Assembly: GCA_964543575.1 (NCBI GenBank)
Contig: CAZIYV010000062.1
Coordinates: 1-18,286, forward strand
Direction: 5' to 3'
Length of the DNA stretch: 18,286 nt
Origin: Pelotomaculum_B sp964543575
Lineage (GTDB): Bacteria > Bacillota > Desulfotomaculia > Desulfotomaculales > Pelotomaculaceae
The position numbers and the translations under genes were made by a program. Of the stretch, positions 1-6,643 are shown piece after piece. How positions within the stretch are numbered: position 1 is the first letter of the stretch; every line of letters begins with the position of its first letter. The notes below the pieces were generated by a model, which was not told where the DNA came from, made no database searches, and was given only the letters and a program-made list of their open reading frames with translations.

Positions 1-448
1 GGCCGTCCGCCATATCCGCGGTGAAATGAACGTACCCCCGGGGCGCAAGGCGGAAGTGCTGCTGGTCGCGCCTGACAAGACGACCAGGGCTATATTGGAG
101 AGAGGCAATGAATATACTCAGGCCCTTGCCGGTGCGATGACAAAAATCCACAAGACCCTGGCGAGTGCGCCCGAACAGTCTGCCCACGCCGTAACACGGG
201 GTGTTGAGGTTTTTGTCCCGCTAAAAGGGCTCATAGATGTTGACAAAGAAGTCGCCCGCCAGGAAAAAGAACTGGTCGCCGTGGAGAAGGAACTTGCCCG
301 GGTCAGGGGCAAGCTTACCAACCCCGGATTTTTAAGTAAAGCACCGGCGGACGTGATTGATAAAGAAAAGGCCAAGGAAGAAGAACTGTCCGGTAAGCAG
401 TCAACCATTAAAGAAAGACTATCCATGCTGATCGGAAACCAAAAATAG
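1..448 (+). CDS. valS: Valine--tRNA ligase, C-terminal part (partial)
   Basis: Only the last ~149 residues are present; the reading frame is open from base 2 to the TAG at 446-448, so the gene begins upstream of the window. The first residues read VRHIRGEMNVPPGRKAEV, the segment typical of class I valyl-tRNA synthetases (usual form IRxIRxEMNVPPxKK) just after the anticodon-binding domain. The last ~70 residues are highly charged and helical (VDKEVARQEKEL onward, ending KERLSML), matching the C-terminal coiled-coil arm that contacts tRNA-Val in this family. The enzyme charges tRNA-Val with valine in the cytoplasm. valS directly upstream of folC is the order known in Bacillus and many Clostridia. 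The ATG at 26 lies inside the gene and is not a real start. Confidence 0.95.
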   Translation, partial: AVRHIRGEMNVPPGRKAEVLLVAPDKTTRAILERGNEYTQALAGAMTKIHKTLASAPEQSAHAVTRGVEVFVPLKGLIDVDKEVARQEKELVAVEKELARVRGKLTNPGFLSKAPADVIDKEKAKEEELSGKQSTIKERLSMLIGNQK

Positions 449-464
449 ACATGGAAGTGGGAAA

Positions 465-493
465 TGAGACAAGGGGACGGTTCTCTTGTCTCA
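465..493 (+). repeat. 29-bp palindromic repeat, copy 1
   Basis: Perfect 9-bp inverted arms TGAGACAAG (465-473) and CTTGTCTCA (485-493) enclose the core GGGACGGTTCT. It lies 16 bases after the valS stop. The same unit recurs at 4812, 6516, 10379 and 13709. There is no T-run after it, so it is not a standard terminator. Confidence 0.9.
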
Positions 494-515
494 CTCTGAC
501 AGGTATATAGACCCA

Positions 516-585
516 TTAGGAATGCAGAATATACCTACGTCCGACGTCTGACGACTGACGACTAAAATAGCCTACGACCTACGGC
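516..585 (+). repeat. Module linked to repeat copy 1: conserved 20-mer plus heptad array
   Basis: Positions 516-555 match 4841-4880 at 37 of 40 bases. The second half is a heptanucleotide array: CTACGTC (535), CGACGTC (542), TGACGAC (549) and TGACGAC (556), then, after a phase slip, CTACGAC (572) and CTACGGC (579). It fills most of the valS-folC gap and ends 15 bases before the folC Shine-Dalgarno. Confidence 0.8.
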
Positions 586-614
586 AAGTTTAATATCCTC
601 AAGGAGCGATAAAG

Positions 615-1907
615 GTGGACTATAAAGAGTCTATGGAATTTCTGAACCACCTGACAAAATTTGGTATTAATTTGGGATTGGGCCGTATTGAAGAGTTGCT
701 GTCCCGCTTGGACAACCCCCATTACAAGTTAAAGATTGTGCATATCGGTGGTACCAACGGCAAGGGTTCCACCACCGCCATGCTGGCGTCAATTTTAAAG
801 GAAGCGGGATACCGGGTGGGGACTTTCACTTCGCCTCACCTGCACTCTTATACTGAGAGGTTCCTGATCAACGGGGTGGAGATAAACCGGGAGCGGCTCG
901 CCGGTCTGATCGAGGAACTTCGCCCTCACCTGGAAGATATGGCGGCAGGTGGTTTTGAACACCCAACCGAGTTTGAAGTAAGCACCGCCCTGGCGTTTTT
1001 GTATTTTAGCCGGGAGATGGTGGATTTTGTGCTGCTTGAAGTGGGACTGGGGGGAGCCATTGATTCAACAAACGTCGCTCCTTCGATGCTTACGGTGATA
1101 ACAAACGTATCCATGGACCATATGGATTACCTGGGCCATACTATTGAGGAGATTGCCCGGGTAAAATCCGGTATTATCAAGCCGGGAGTCCCGGTAATAA
1201 CCGCCGCGACCGGGGAAGGACTGCGCGTGATAGAGGACACCTGCCGGCAAAAAGACTGCCGGCTGTTACTAGTAGGGCACAATATCACCTGGGAGCACAT
1301 TTCACACTCCCTGGCAGGTCAAGAATTTACCATTCGGGGGAGCAGGACGACTTACGAAAACCTGGCGCTTCCTTTGCTGGGCAGGCACCAGCAGGTTAAC
1401 GCGGCTACCGCGGTCGCTGCGGTGGAAGCTTTAATGGCAATGGGATCGGCTATAAGCGCCGGGGCGGTTCGCCAGGGACTGGCGGACTCACGCTGGCCCG
1501 GCAGGCTGGAAATCATGCGCCGGCAGCCACTGGTAATCATCGACGGCGCTCACAATTACGACGGAGCCAGAAGCCTGCGTTCGGCACTTGAGGAATATTT
1601 CCCGAACAGGAATATAGTCCTGGTAATTGGTATGCTGGGGGATAAGGAGCGGGCTAAAGTAGCTGCGGAACTAGCTTCAGCGGCCAGGGCGGTGGTGGTA
1701 ACCAAGCCCAACAGCCCCAGGGCGGGCAATTGGCGGGAACTGGCCGTTGCAGCCGGACGTTACGCGCCTGAGGTCCACCTGGAAGAAGACATAGGGAAAG
1801 CGGTTGACAAAGGAATTTCCCTGGCCGGCCCTGAGGAAATTGTCTGCATCACCGGATCCTTATACATGGTGGCCGAGGCGCGGGAATACCTGCAAAGTGA
1901 TAAATAG
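615..1907 (+). CDS. folC: Folylpolyglutamate synthase / dihydrofolate synthase
   Basis: This Mur-ligase-family enzyme adds glutamate to (dihydro)folates with ATP in the cytoplasm, in folate biosynthesis and retention. The 430-residue product has the usual family length. It shows the FolC P-loop GGTNGKGST near residue 46 followed by GTFTSPHLHSYTER, the LLEVGLGGAIDSTN motif, ITNVSMDHMDYLG with the Mg/ATP-site region, and the C-terminal ligase-domain motif IIDGAHNYDGA. The start is GTG at 615, preceded by AAGGAG at 601-606 with 8-base spacing. It follows valS, as in other Firmicutes, but a repeat-filled gap separates the two. Whether it is bifunctional (FolC plus dihydrofolate synthase) or FPGS only cannot be read from motifs alone. 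Confidence 0.95.
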   Translation: MDYKESMEFLNHLTKFGINLGLGRIEELLSRLDNPHYKLKIVHIGGTNGKGSTTAMLASILKEAGYRVGTFTSPHLHSYTERFLINGVEINRERLAGLIEELRPHLEDMAAGGFEHPTEFEVSTALAFLYFSREMVDFVLLEVGLGGAIDSTNVAPSMLTVITNVSMDHMDYLGHTIEEIARVKSGIIKPGVPVITAATGEGLRVIEDTCRQKDCRLLLVGHNITWEHISHSLAGQEFTIRGSRTTYENLALPLLGRHQQVNAATAVAAVEALMAMGSAISAGAVRQGLADSRWPGRLEIMRRQPLVIIDGAHNYDGARSLRSALEEYFPNRNIVLVIGMLGDKERAKVAAELASAARAVVVTKPNSPRAGNWRELAVAAGRYAPEVHLEEDIGKAVDKGISLAGPEEIVCITGSLYMVAEAREYLQSDK

Positions 1908-1925
1908 CTAAATTTTCACCACAGC

Positions 1926-1954
1926 TTGTCATAAAATACTTAAAATGATAAACT
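1926..1954 (+). promoter_or_regulatory. Possible sigma-A promoter upstream of the DUF4321 gene
   Basis: TTGTCA at 1926-1931 (5 of 6 to TTGACA) and TAAACT at 1949-1954 (4 of 6 to TATAAT) are separated by 17 bases in an AT-rich stretch after folC. It could drive DUF4321-maf. This is a consensus match only. Confidence 0.4.
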
Positions 1955-2022
1955 AACATAGTAATATCACTCTTTTCTTTTGCCGGGCCGAGAATCTCTT
2001 ATCATATCCGGGGGAAGAAGCT

Positions 2023-2280
2023 ATGGCTAAAAATTTAAGGAGCTACGGTAGTACCTGGGTCCTGGTTCTCCTTATATTAATAGGAGGCCTGACAGGCAGT
2101 GCTGTTGGGGATGCCCTGACACCTGTCCTTCCCTGGCTGAAGTCTACTTCACTTATCGGGTTAAAGCCGTCAACATTAGATCTCAGGTTTCTAAACCTGA
2201 CCTTTGGCTTTACCTTTTCCCTTGGTCCGCTAACTGCGCTGGGCATGATTCTGGGCTATGTTGTCTACCGCCGGATTTGA
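2023..2280 (+). CDS. DUF4321-type small membrane protein
   Basis: This 85-residue protein has two hydrophobic segments, about residues 10-30 (TWVLVLLILIGGLTGSAVG) and 60-80 (LGPLTALGMILGYVVYRR), so it is probably an integral membrane protein with a short loop between. Length, the glycine-rich first helix with the GGLTGSAVG pattern, and position between folC and maf fit the DUF4321 family of Clostridia, whose function is unknown. The start ATG at 2023 follows GGGGAAGAAG (2011-2020). Its stop lies one base before the maf start, which suggests translational coupling. The family name is assigned from memory of context and pattern; no function is claimed. Confidence 0.7.
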   Translation: MAKNLRSYGSTWVLVLLILIGGLTGSAVGDALTPVLPWLKSTSLIGLKPSTLDLRFLNLTFGFTFSLGPLTALGMILGYVVYRRI

Positions 2281-2281
2281 A

Positions 2282-2860
2282 ATGAACAGAGAAATCATTC
2301 TTGCCTCATCATCCCCCCGCCGGGCGGAGTTATTAAAACAAATTGGCTTGCGTTTCCGGATTTTTTGCTGTGATGTGGATGAAACGCCGCCTCCAGGTTT
2401 AAACCCTTCCCAACTGGTCGAACTCCTGGCTGAAAGGAAAGCCGCGGGTATTGCCGGTAAGCTTGGCGAAGGGATTGTGCTTGGCGCTGACACTGTGGTT
2501 GTATGGCAGGGACAGTTGCTTGGCAAGCCACTGCATGAGGAAGACGCTGTCCGTATGCTCATTAAATTACAGGGCAGCGCTCATGAGGTATATACCGGGT
2601 TAGCCCTGATTGAGGCAGGCAGCGGTAGGCGCCTGGTTGACCATGAAAAGACGGTAGTTTATTTCAGGTCGCTGGGTGAAAATGAAATCAGGCGCTATGC
2701 AGCCACGGGAGAGCCCCTGGATAAGGCCGGAGCATACGCGGTTCAAGGTTTGGCCGCTATTTTTATACACAGGTTGGAAGGCTGTTACAGCAATGTTGTT
2801 GGTCTTCCGCTGTCCAGGCTGGCATTAATGCTCAAGGAATTTGGCTATGAGGTAATATAA
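2282..2860 (+). CDS. maf: Maf-family nucleoside triphosphate pyrophosphatase
   Basis: Maf proteins hydrolyse nucleoside triphosphates to the monophosphate and PPi; the YhdE-like subfamily acts on dTTP/UTP and helps keep non-canonical nucleotides out of nucleic acids. The 192-residue product has the family motifs: ILASSSPRRAELL at the N terminus, DVDE, the catalytic-region GADTVVVWQG, EVYTGLAL and DKAGAYAVQG. ATG 2282 is chosen because family members begin just before ILASSSPRR and because this ATG lies one base after the upstream TGA, giving a coupled start without its own strong ribosome site. An in-frame ATG at 2258 would add eight residues with no family match. maf next to radC and mreB is the conserved Firmicutes order. 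Confidence 0.93.
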   Translation: MNREIILASSSPRRAELLKQIGLRFRIFCCDVDETPPPGLNPSQLVELLAERKAAGIAGKLGEGIVLGADTVVVWQGQLLGKPLHEEDAVRMLIKLQGSAHEVYTGLALIEAGSGRRLVDHEKTVVYFRSLGENEIRRYAATGEPLDKAGAYAVQGLAAIFIHRLEGCYSNVVGLPLSRLALMLKEFGYEVI

Positions 2861-2865
2861 CGAAT

Positions 2866-2955
2866 AGAATACAGAATACAGAATTCAGAAGACAGTAGTC
2901 AGAAGAATGAACTTAAAAATATTCTGTATTCTGACTCCTGTATTCTTTAATTCGG
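2866..2955 (+). repeat. Heptad-periodic tract with opposed halves (GAATACA type)
   Basis: The left half has 7-nt units AGAATAC (2866), AGAATAC (2873), AGAATTC (2880), AGAAGAC (2887) and AGTAGTC (2894). The right half reads the complementary theme: ATTCTGT (2921), ATTCTGA (2928), CTCCTGT (2935), ATTCTTT (2942). Together they form an imperfect inverted repeat filling the maf-radC gap, starting 5 bases after the maf stop. An open frame from ATG 2907 runs through the right half into radC. Confidence 0.8.
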
Positions 2956-2966
2956 AGTTGGTTCTT

Positions 2967-3662
2967 TTGGATACCTTTGGTTACCGGCCTACCATGAAGG
3001 AACTTCCCGAGGATATCCGGCCGCGGGAAAGGCTTTTAAGAGAGGGAGCACAAGCTCTCTCCGATGTGGAACTTTTAGCGATACTCCTGGGGTCAGGTTT
3101 CAGGCAGGTAACCGCACTGGATTTGGCCGCGCTGATCATAGCGCATTTTAAGAGCCTGCGTTCTCTTTTGGGCTCCACAATAGAAGAGTTAAGCGGGATT
3201 AAGGGCGTTGGACCGGCCAAAGCATGTCAGATCAAGGCCGCACTGGAGTTGGCCAGGAGGATTTCTCAATATACGGACAGCCCTCGCCCTGTGATTAAAT
3301 CGCCCGAAGATGCCGCCAGCCTGCTGATGGAGGAAATGCGACATTTTGACCGCGAGCATTTCAGGGCGGTTTTGTTAAACACCAAGAACCAGGTTATCGG
3401 AACAGACAAGATTTCAGTGGGCACACTGAATTCTTCCGCGGTACACCCGCGCGAATTGTTTCGAAACGCCATAAAAAGGAGCGCTGCGTCGGTGATTCTG
3501 GTGCATAACCATCCCAGTGGCGATCCGGCTCCCAGCAGGGAAGACCTGGATATAACCGAAAGACTGCGGGAAGTTGGAAAGATTATTGGTATTGAAGTCC
3601 TAGATCACATTATTATTGGAGATAATAGATTTATAAGTTTTAAGGCCAAAGGTTTCATATAA
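2967..3662 (+). CDS. radC: RadC-family JAB/MPN domain protein
   Basis: This is a member of the widespread RadC (YsxA) family. Its historic DNA-repair role has not held up, and the biochemical function remains unsettled. The N-terminal part carries a helix-hairpin-helix-like segment (LSGIKGVGPAKACQIKAALE). The C-terminal part carries the JAMM metal motif HNHPSGDPAPSREDLD with an upstream glutamate, as in Zn-dependent JAB peptidases. TTG at 2967 is preferred: GGAG at 2954-2957 lies 9 bases upstream, and the product then begins DTFGYRPTMKELPED, close to the family start. ATG 2994 is the other option. The ATG at 2907 would prepend ~20 residues translated from the intergenic repeat. Neighbours maf and mreB match the B. 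subtilis order. Confidence 0.9.
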   Translation: MDTFGYRPTMKELPEDIRPRERLLREGAQALSDVELLAILLGSGFRQVTALDLAALIIAHFKSLRSLLGSTIEELSGIKGVGPAKACQIKAALELARRISQYTDSPRPVIKSPEDAASLLMEEMRHFDREHFRAVLLNTKNQVIGTDKISVGTLNSSAVHPRELFRNAIKRSAASVILVHNHPSGDPAPSREDLDITERLREVGKIIGIEVLDHIIIGDNRFISFKAKGFI

Positions 3663-3724
3663 GCAAAGGCTGTTGAAAAAGCTTTTTAATAGCCGCAATA
3701 CTAATTTAAGAGAGGGGCCGGTAA

Positions 3725-4756
3725 ATGCGCGTCGGTCTGTTTTCAAAAGATATGGGGATGGATTTAGGTACTGCCAACTCCCTGGTTTATGTCAAGGGCA
3801 AGGGGATTGTGATCCGCGAACCTTCTGTAGTGGCCATCCAGAAGGATACCGGGCAGGTTCTGGCTGTCGGTGAAGACGCCAAAAGGATGATCGGCCGCAC
3901 ACCCGGCAACATTGTAGCCATCAGGCCTTTGAGGGATGGTGTAATCGCTGATTTCGACGTAACCCAGAATATGATCAAGTACTTTATCAGTAAAGCTTTA
4001 CGTGGACGTACCTTCCTGGTGCGGCCGAGGGTTGTCGTAGGTGTACCGTCCGGTGTTACCGCTGTGGAAGAAAGAGCGGTGCGTGAAGCTGCCCTTCAGG
4101 CAGGCGCAAGAGAAGCCTACCTGATTGAGGAACCCATGGCAGCGGCGATAGGGTCCGGGCTGCCTGTGCACGAGCCAACCGGTAATATGATAGTGGATAT
4201 AGGTGGTGGAACAACCGAGGTTGCCGTTATTTCCCTCGGAGGAGTTGTAGTCAGCCGGTCTATCCGGATAGCCAGCGATGAAATGGATGATGCTATCATC
4301 AGCCACGTCAAGCGTACTTACAATTTAATGATTGGTGAACGCACAGCGGAACAAATTAAAATTCAGATTGGTACGGCCTATCCCATAGAGCCTATGGAAA
4401 CTGATGAAGTGAGGGGGCGTGATCTTGTCTCAGGTCTGCCCAAAACCGTTAAAATCACCTCAGTGGAGATCTATAAGGCGCTTTCAGAACCGGTATCCAG
4501 TATAATTGAAGCGATCAAGGCAACTTTGGAACATACCCCGCCGGAATTGGCGGCTGATATTATGGACCGCGGCATTGTTATGGCTGGCGGAGGTTCCCTT
4601 TTGCGAGGCCTGGACCGCCTGGTGAGCGAGGAGACAGGCATGCCTGTGCATCTTGCCGACGAACCCCTCCTGGCCGTAGCCTACGGAGCAGGAAGGGTCC
4701 TGGAAAACATTGATGTGCTGCGCAAGGTGCTGATCCAGCCTAAAAGGCTGGCCTAG
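3725..4756 (+). CDS. mreB: Rod shape-determining protein MreB
   Basis: This actin-like ATPase forms membrane-bound filaments that orient lateral-wall synthesis together with MreC, MreD, PBP2 and RodA. The 343-residue product has the actin-fold phosphate-1 motif GMDLGTANSLVYVKG near residue 10, phosphate-2 motif VDIGGGTTEVAVISLGG, and the adenosine motif MAGGGSLLRGLDRL near the C terminus. All are intact. ATG 3725 follows GAGGGG in the preceding ~13 bases. It is the first gene of the mre cluster. A heptad-repeat tract begins two bases after the stop, so MreB and MreC are separated by ~240 bases of repeat DNA, unlike the compact operon in B. subtilis. Confidence 0.97.
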   Translation: MRVGLFSKDMGMDLGTANSLVYVKGKGIVIREPSVVAIQKDTGQVLAVGEDAKRMIGRTPGNIVAIRPLRDGVIADFDVTQNMIKYFISKALRGRTFLVRPRVVVGVPSGVTAVEERAVREAALQAGAREAYLIEEPMAAAIGSGLPVHEPTGNMIVDIGGGTTEVAVISLGGVVVSRSIRIASDEMDDAIISHVKRTYNLMIGERTAEQIKIQIGTAYPIEPMETDEVRGRDLVSGLPKTVKITSVEIYKALSEPVSSIIEAIKATLEHTPPELAADIMDRGIVMAGGGSLLRGLDRLVSEETGMPVHLADEPLLAVAYGAGRVLENIDVLRKVLIQPKRLA

Positions 4757-4757
4757 T

Positions 4758-4785
4758 GAGACGTTGGACGTGAGACGTGAGACGT
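4758..4785 (+). repeat. Heptad array (GAGACGT type) after mreB
   Basis: Four consecutive 7-nt units lie in one phase: GAGACGT (4758), TGGACGT (4765), GAGACGT (4772) and GAGACGT (4779). The array starts directly after the mreB stop and leads into palindromic repeat copy 2. Confidence 0.85.
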
Positions 4786-4811
4786 GGGAAAAAGAAGTCG
4801 TGGGCTTAGAG

Positions 4812-4840
4812 TGAGACAAGGGGACGGTTCTCCTGTCTCA
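4812..4840 (+). repeat. 29-bp palindromic repeat, copy 2
   Basis: Left arm TGAGACAAG, core GGGACGGTTCT and right arm CCTGTCTCA, with one arm mismatch relative to copy 1. It is in the same orientation as copy 1 and is fused directly to the module at 4841. Confidence 0.9.
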
Positions 4841-4937
4841 TTAGGAATGCAGGATATACCGACATCCGACGTCTGACGACCGAATTGGAATCCAGGATAT
4901 ACTTACGACCGACAGCTTATGACCTACGACTAAGATA
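4841..4937 (+). repeat. Second copy of the 20-mer/heptad module
   Basis: 4841-4880 matches 516-555 at 37 of 40 bases. Heptads GACATCC, GACGTCT and GACGACC run from 4861. GGAATCCAGGATATAC at 4887-4902 repeats 4844-4859 with one mismatch. A second heptad run follows: TTACGAC (4903), CGACAGC (4910), TTATGAC (4917), CTACGAC (4924). Confidence 0.8.
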
Positions 4938-4967
4938 GTAGGTGCAAATTCATTAGCAAAAAGCACC
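4938..4967 (+). repeat. Dispersed GTAGGTGC-AATTCATT repeat, internal copy
   Basis: Bases 4938-4954 match 18269-18285 with one mismatch. GGTGC (4941-4945) and GCACC (4963-4967) can pair across a 17-base spacer. It lies just upstream of mreC. Confidence 0.5.
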
Positions 4968-4998
4968 AAGAATATTTTGGTAGGGAGTGAAGTATGGG

Positions 4999-5856
4999 GT
5001 GCGTTGGGTTACTGCCAAAAGACTGCTTTTCCTGGTTATCCTGATAGCGGTCACTCTGGCGGCGATGCGCGCTACAGTTCCTGAGCGGACCCGGTTGACA
5101 CCCCTGGGATCAAAATTCAGGGATGTTATTGCGCCAGTGCAGACAGGACTTACCTGGGTAGGCAGGCAAGTACATTACTTGATCTCTTTCCCGGTTTCAA
5201 TGGTCGGCGCAACAGCGCGCAGCCAGGCTCTGGAGCAGGAAATAGAGCGCCTTGAGAGTGAAATTATCCAGTTGAATGAGTATAAAATGGAAAACCAGAG
5301 GTTGACCGGGCTGCTTAATTATAAACAGGTTATGGCCCAAAAGTTAAATCTTCTGGTTGCGTCTGTTATCAGCAGGGATCCAGGCAACTGGTTTGGCATT
5401 ATGACACTAAACAGGGGCACAAAAGACGGGGTACAGGAAAATATGACCGTGCTTACTCCTGAGGGACTGGTAGGACGGGTTGTTTCAGTTTCTGCTTCTA
5501 CCTGCGAAGTCCTTTTGATCACAGACCCAAGCAGCGGAGTCGGCTCTCTGGTGCAGGACATCCGTACTCCTGGCATTGTTGAAGGGGTAGACGGCAGAAC
5601 AATGACAGCCAGGATGATCCATATCCCCAATAATGCTCCGGTTGAAGTTGGTCAGGCGGTGGTCACTTCCGGCAGCGGCAGTGTTTACCCCAAAGGCATA
5701 CCGGTGGGTGAAATTACCAGCATCCGAAATGAACCTTCCGGGCTGTTCTTAAGCGCCGAAATACGCCCTTATGCAAATTTAAATAATTTGGAAGAAGTGC
5801 TTATCGTGACTTTTTCTCAGCCTGAAACCAATACCCCTAGTGTGGGAGGTCAGTAA
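4999..5856 (+). CDS. mreC: Rod shape-determining protein MreC
   Basis: MreC is a bitopic membrane protein that links cytoplasmic MreB and MreD to the extracytoplasmic domain of PBP2. A signal-anchor helix (KRLLFLVILIAVTLAAM) lies near the N terminus. It is followed by a coiled coil (LEQEIERLESEIIQLNEYK) and the beta-rich MreC domain with RDPGNWFGIMTLNRGTKDGV and EGLVGRVVSV. The total is about 285 residues, normal for the family. GTG 4999 is preferred because AGGGAG at 4982-4987 lies 11 bases upstream; the alternative GTG 4987 overlaps that ribosome site and adds four residues. The mreC stop TAA is immediately followed by the mreD ATG, so the two are co-translated. Confidence 0.95.
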   Translation: MRWVTAKRLLFLVILIAVTLAAMRATVPERTRLTPLGSKFRDVIAPVQTGLTWVGRQVHYLISFPVSMVGATARSQALEQEIERLESEIIQLNEYKMENQRLTGLLNYKQVMAQKLNLLVASVISRDPGNWFGIMTLNRGTKDGVQENMTVLTPEGLVGRVVSVSASTCEVLLITDPSSGVGSLVQDIRTPGIVEGVDGRTMTARMIHIPNNAPVEVGQAVVTSGSGSVYPKGIPVGEITSIRNEPSGLFLSAEIRPYANLNNLEEVLIVTFSQPETNTPSVGGQ

Positions 5857-6348
5857 ATGCAGTTACCCTTTTACCTGCTCCTGCTGGGGATTATTATGTT
5901 TTTTCAGACAACGATTCTAAATATCGTGGCAATTGCAGGGATAAAACCCGACCTTGTATTGCTTCTGGTGGTATTGAGCGGCTTCCTCCTGGGTACCAGA
6001 GAGGGGGCTTTTTTGGGTTTCGTCGGAGGAATTGTAGAGGACTTGTTTTCAGGCAGCTATATTGGTATAAACGCCCTTTCTAAAATGGCGGCGGGGTATT
6101 TGGCGGGAGCGGCAGGCGAGCGCCTGTACAGGGAAAACATCCCGATTGCGACTGGAGTAACTTTTTTCACCTCGCTGGCCGGTTTAATAGTAAATTACCT
6201 GTTGCTTTTATATCTTAATATTCATATTTCACCATTATACGCTTTCTTCAGGGTAGCCCTGCCAACAGCCGCTTATACGGCAGTGCTGGCGCCGTTTATT
6301 TTCAAGCGTATTTTCCGTTACATTCAACTCCGGGGCAGAGATCTTTAA
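5857..6348 (+). CDS. mreD: Rod shape-determining protein MreD
   Basis: This 163-residue polytopic membrane protein has about five hydrophobic segments, starting QLPFYLLLLGIIMFFQTTIL and including LVLLLVVLSGFLLG and FTSLAGLIVNYLLLLY. The GxxxG-rich middle (FLGFVGGIVEDLFSGSYIGINALSKMA, 6008-6088) is typical of MreD, which belongs to the elongasome with MreC. ATG 5857 directly follows the mreC stop and is served by GGGAGG inside the mreC 3' end (5843-5848). Sequence conservation of MreD is low in general; size, topology, the internal motif and context make the call firm. Confidence 0.94.
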   Translation: MQLPFYLLLLGIIMFFQTTILNIVAIAGIKPDLVLLLVVLSGFLLGTREGAFLGFVGGIVEDLFSGSYIGINALSKMAAGYLAGAAGERLYRENIPIATGVTFFTSLAGLIVNYLLLLYLNIHISPLYAFFRVALPTAAYTAVLAPFIFKRIFRYIQLRGRDL

Positions 6349-6351
6349 TGG

Positions 6352-6409
6352 GCCGTGGGTCGTGGGATATGGGTCGTGCGACGTGAGACGTGAGTATCCA
6401 GGTATTCCT
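6352..6409 (+). repeat. Left inverted arm of a MITE-like element (heptad array)
   Basis: Six 7-nt units run in one phase: GCCGTGG (6352), GTCGTGG (6359), GATATGG (6366), GTCGTGC (6373), GACGTGA (6380) and GACGTGA (6387). CAGGTATTCCT ends the arm at 6409. The stretch 6364-6409 is an imperfect (about 38 of 46) inverted copy of 6573-6617. It begins 3 bases after the mreD stop. Confidence 0.75.
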
Positions 6410-6515
6410 TGCAGGATTTTTCTTTATGACCACAAACCATTCCCTATAACCAAACTTCTCATATCCCAGGTCCTGTAGTTTCAGATTTATCCGAACAGTG
6501 TTACGCGAACAAAAA

Positions 6516-6544
6516 TGAGACAGGAGAACCGTCCCCTTGTCTCA
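6516..6544 (-). repeat. 29-bp palindromic repeat, copy 3 (reverse orientation)
   Basis: Reads TGAGACAGG, then AGAACCGTCCC, then CTTGTCTCA on the + strand, the reverse complement of copy 2. It contains an ATG (6515) that opens a false extension of the mrdA frame beginning MRQENRPLVSKG. Confidence 0.9.
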
Positions 6545-6567
6545 AAAGGCCCCTTGTCTCAAAAGGC
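6534..6567 (+). repeat. 17-bp perfect tandem duplication
   Basis: CCCTTGTCTCAAAAGGC occurs at 6534-6550 and again at 6551-6567 with no spacer. It duplicates the right arm of palindromic copy 3. Confidence 0.9.
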
Positions 6568-6572
6568 CCGAG

Positions 6573-6630
6573 AGGAATACCTGAATCCCACGTCCCACGT
6601 CCCACGTCTCATATCTCAAGTCTCACATGG
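6573..6630 (-). repeat. Right inverted arm of the MITE-like element (heptad array)
   Basis: AGGAATACCTG starts the arm. Heptads CACGTCC (6589), CACGTCC (6596), CACGTCT (6603), CATATCT (6610) and CAAGTCT (6617) follow. Its reverse complement matches the left arm at 6364-6409. It ends at the mrdA ribosome-binding site. Confidence 0.75.
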
Positions 6631-6643
6631 GGGAGGGAAGAGA

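Noticed and set aside
465..493. 29-bp palindrome as a transcription terminator
   Set aside because: No T-run follows any of the five copies, and copies occur in both orientations relative to the genes.
118..516. Minus-strand open frame of 132 codons opposite valS
   Set aside because: It is a shadow of the valS coding frame, is Ser/Thr-rich without domain features, and extends into repeat DNA.
535..585. Heptad arrays as a CRISPR array
   Set aside because: Units are 7 nt and contiguous, with no spacers and no cas genes nearby.
3676..3687. 12-bp palindrome AAAAAGCTTTTT before mreB
   Set aside because: It has no loop, so cannot form a terminator hairpin; such A/T palindromes are common by chance.
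3673..3702. Possible promoter TTGAAA / AATACT before mreB
   Set aside because: The spacing is 18 and the -10 matches only 4 of 6 in an AT-rich gap; too weak to list as a feature.
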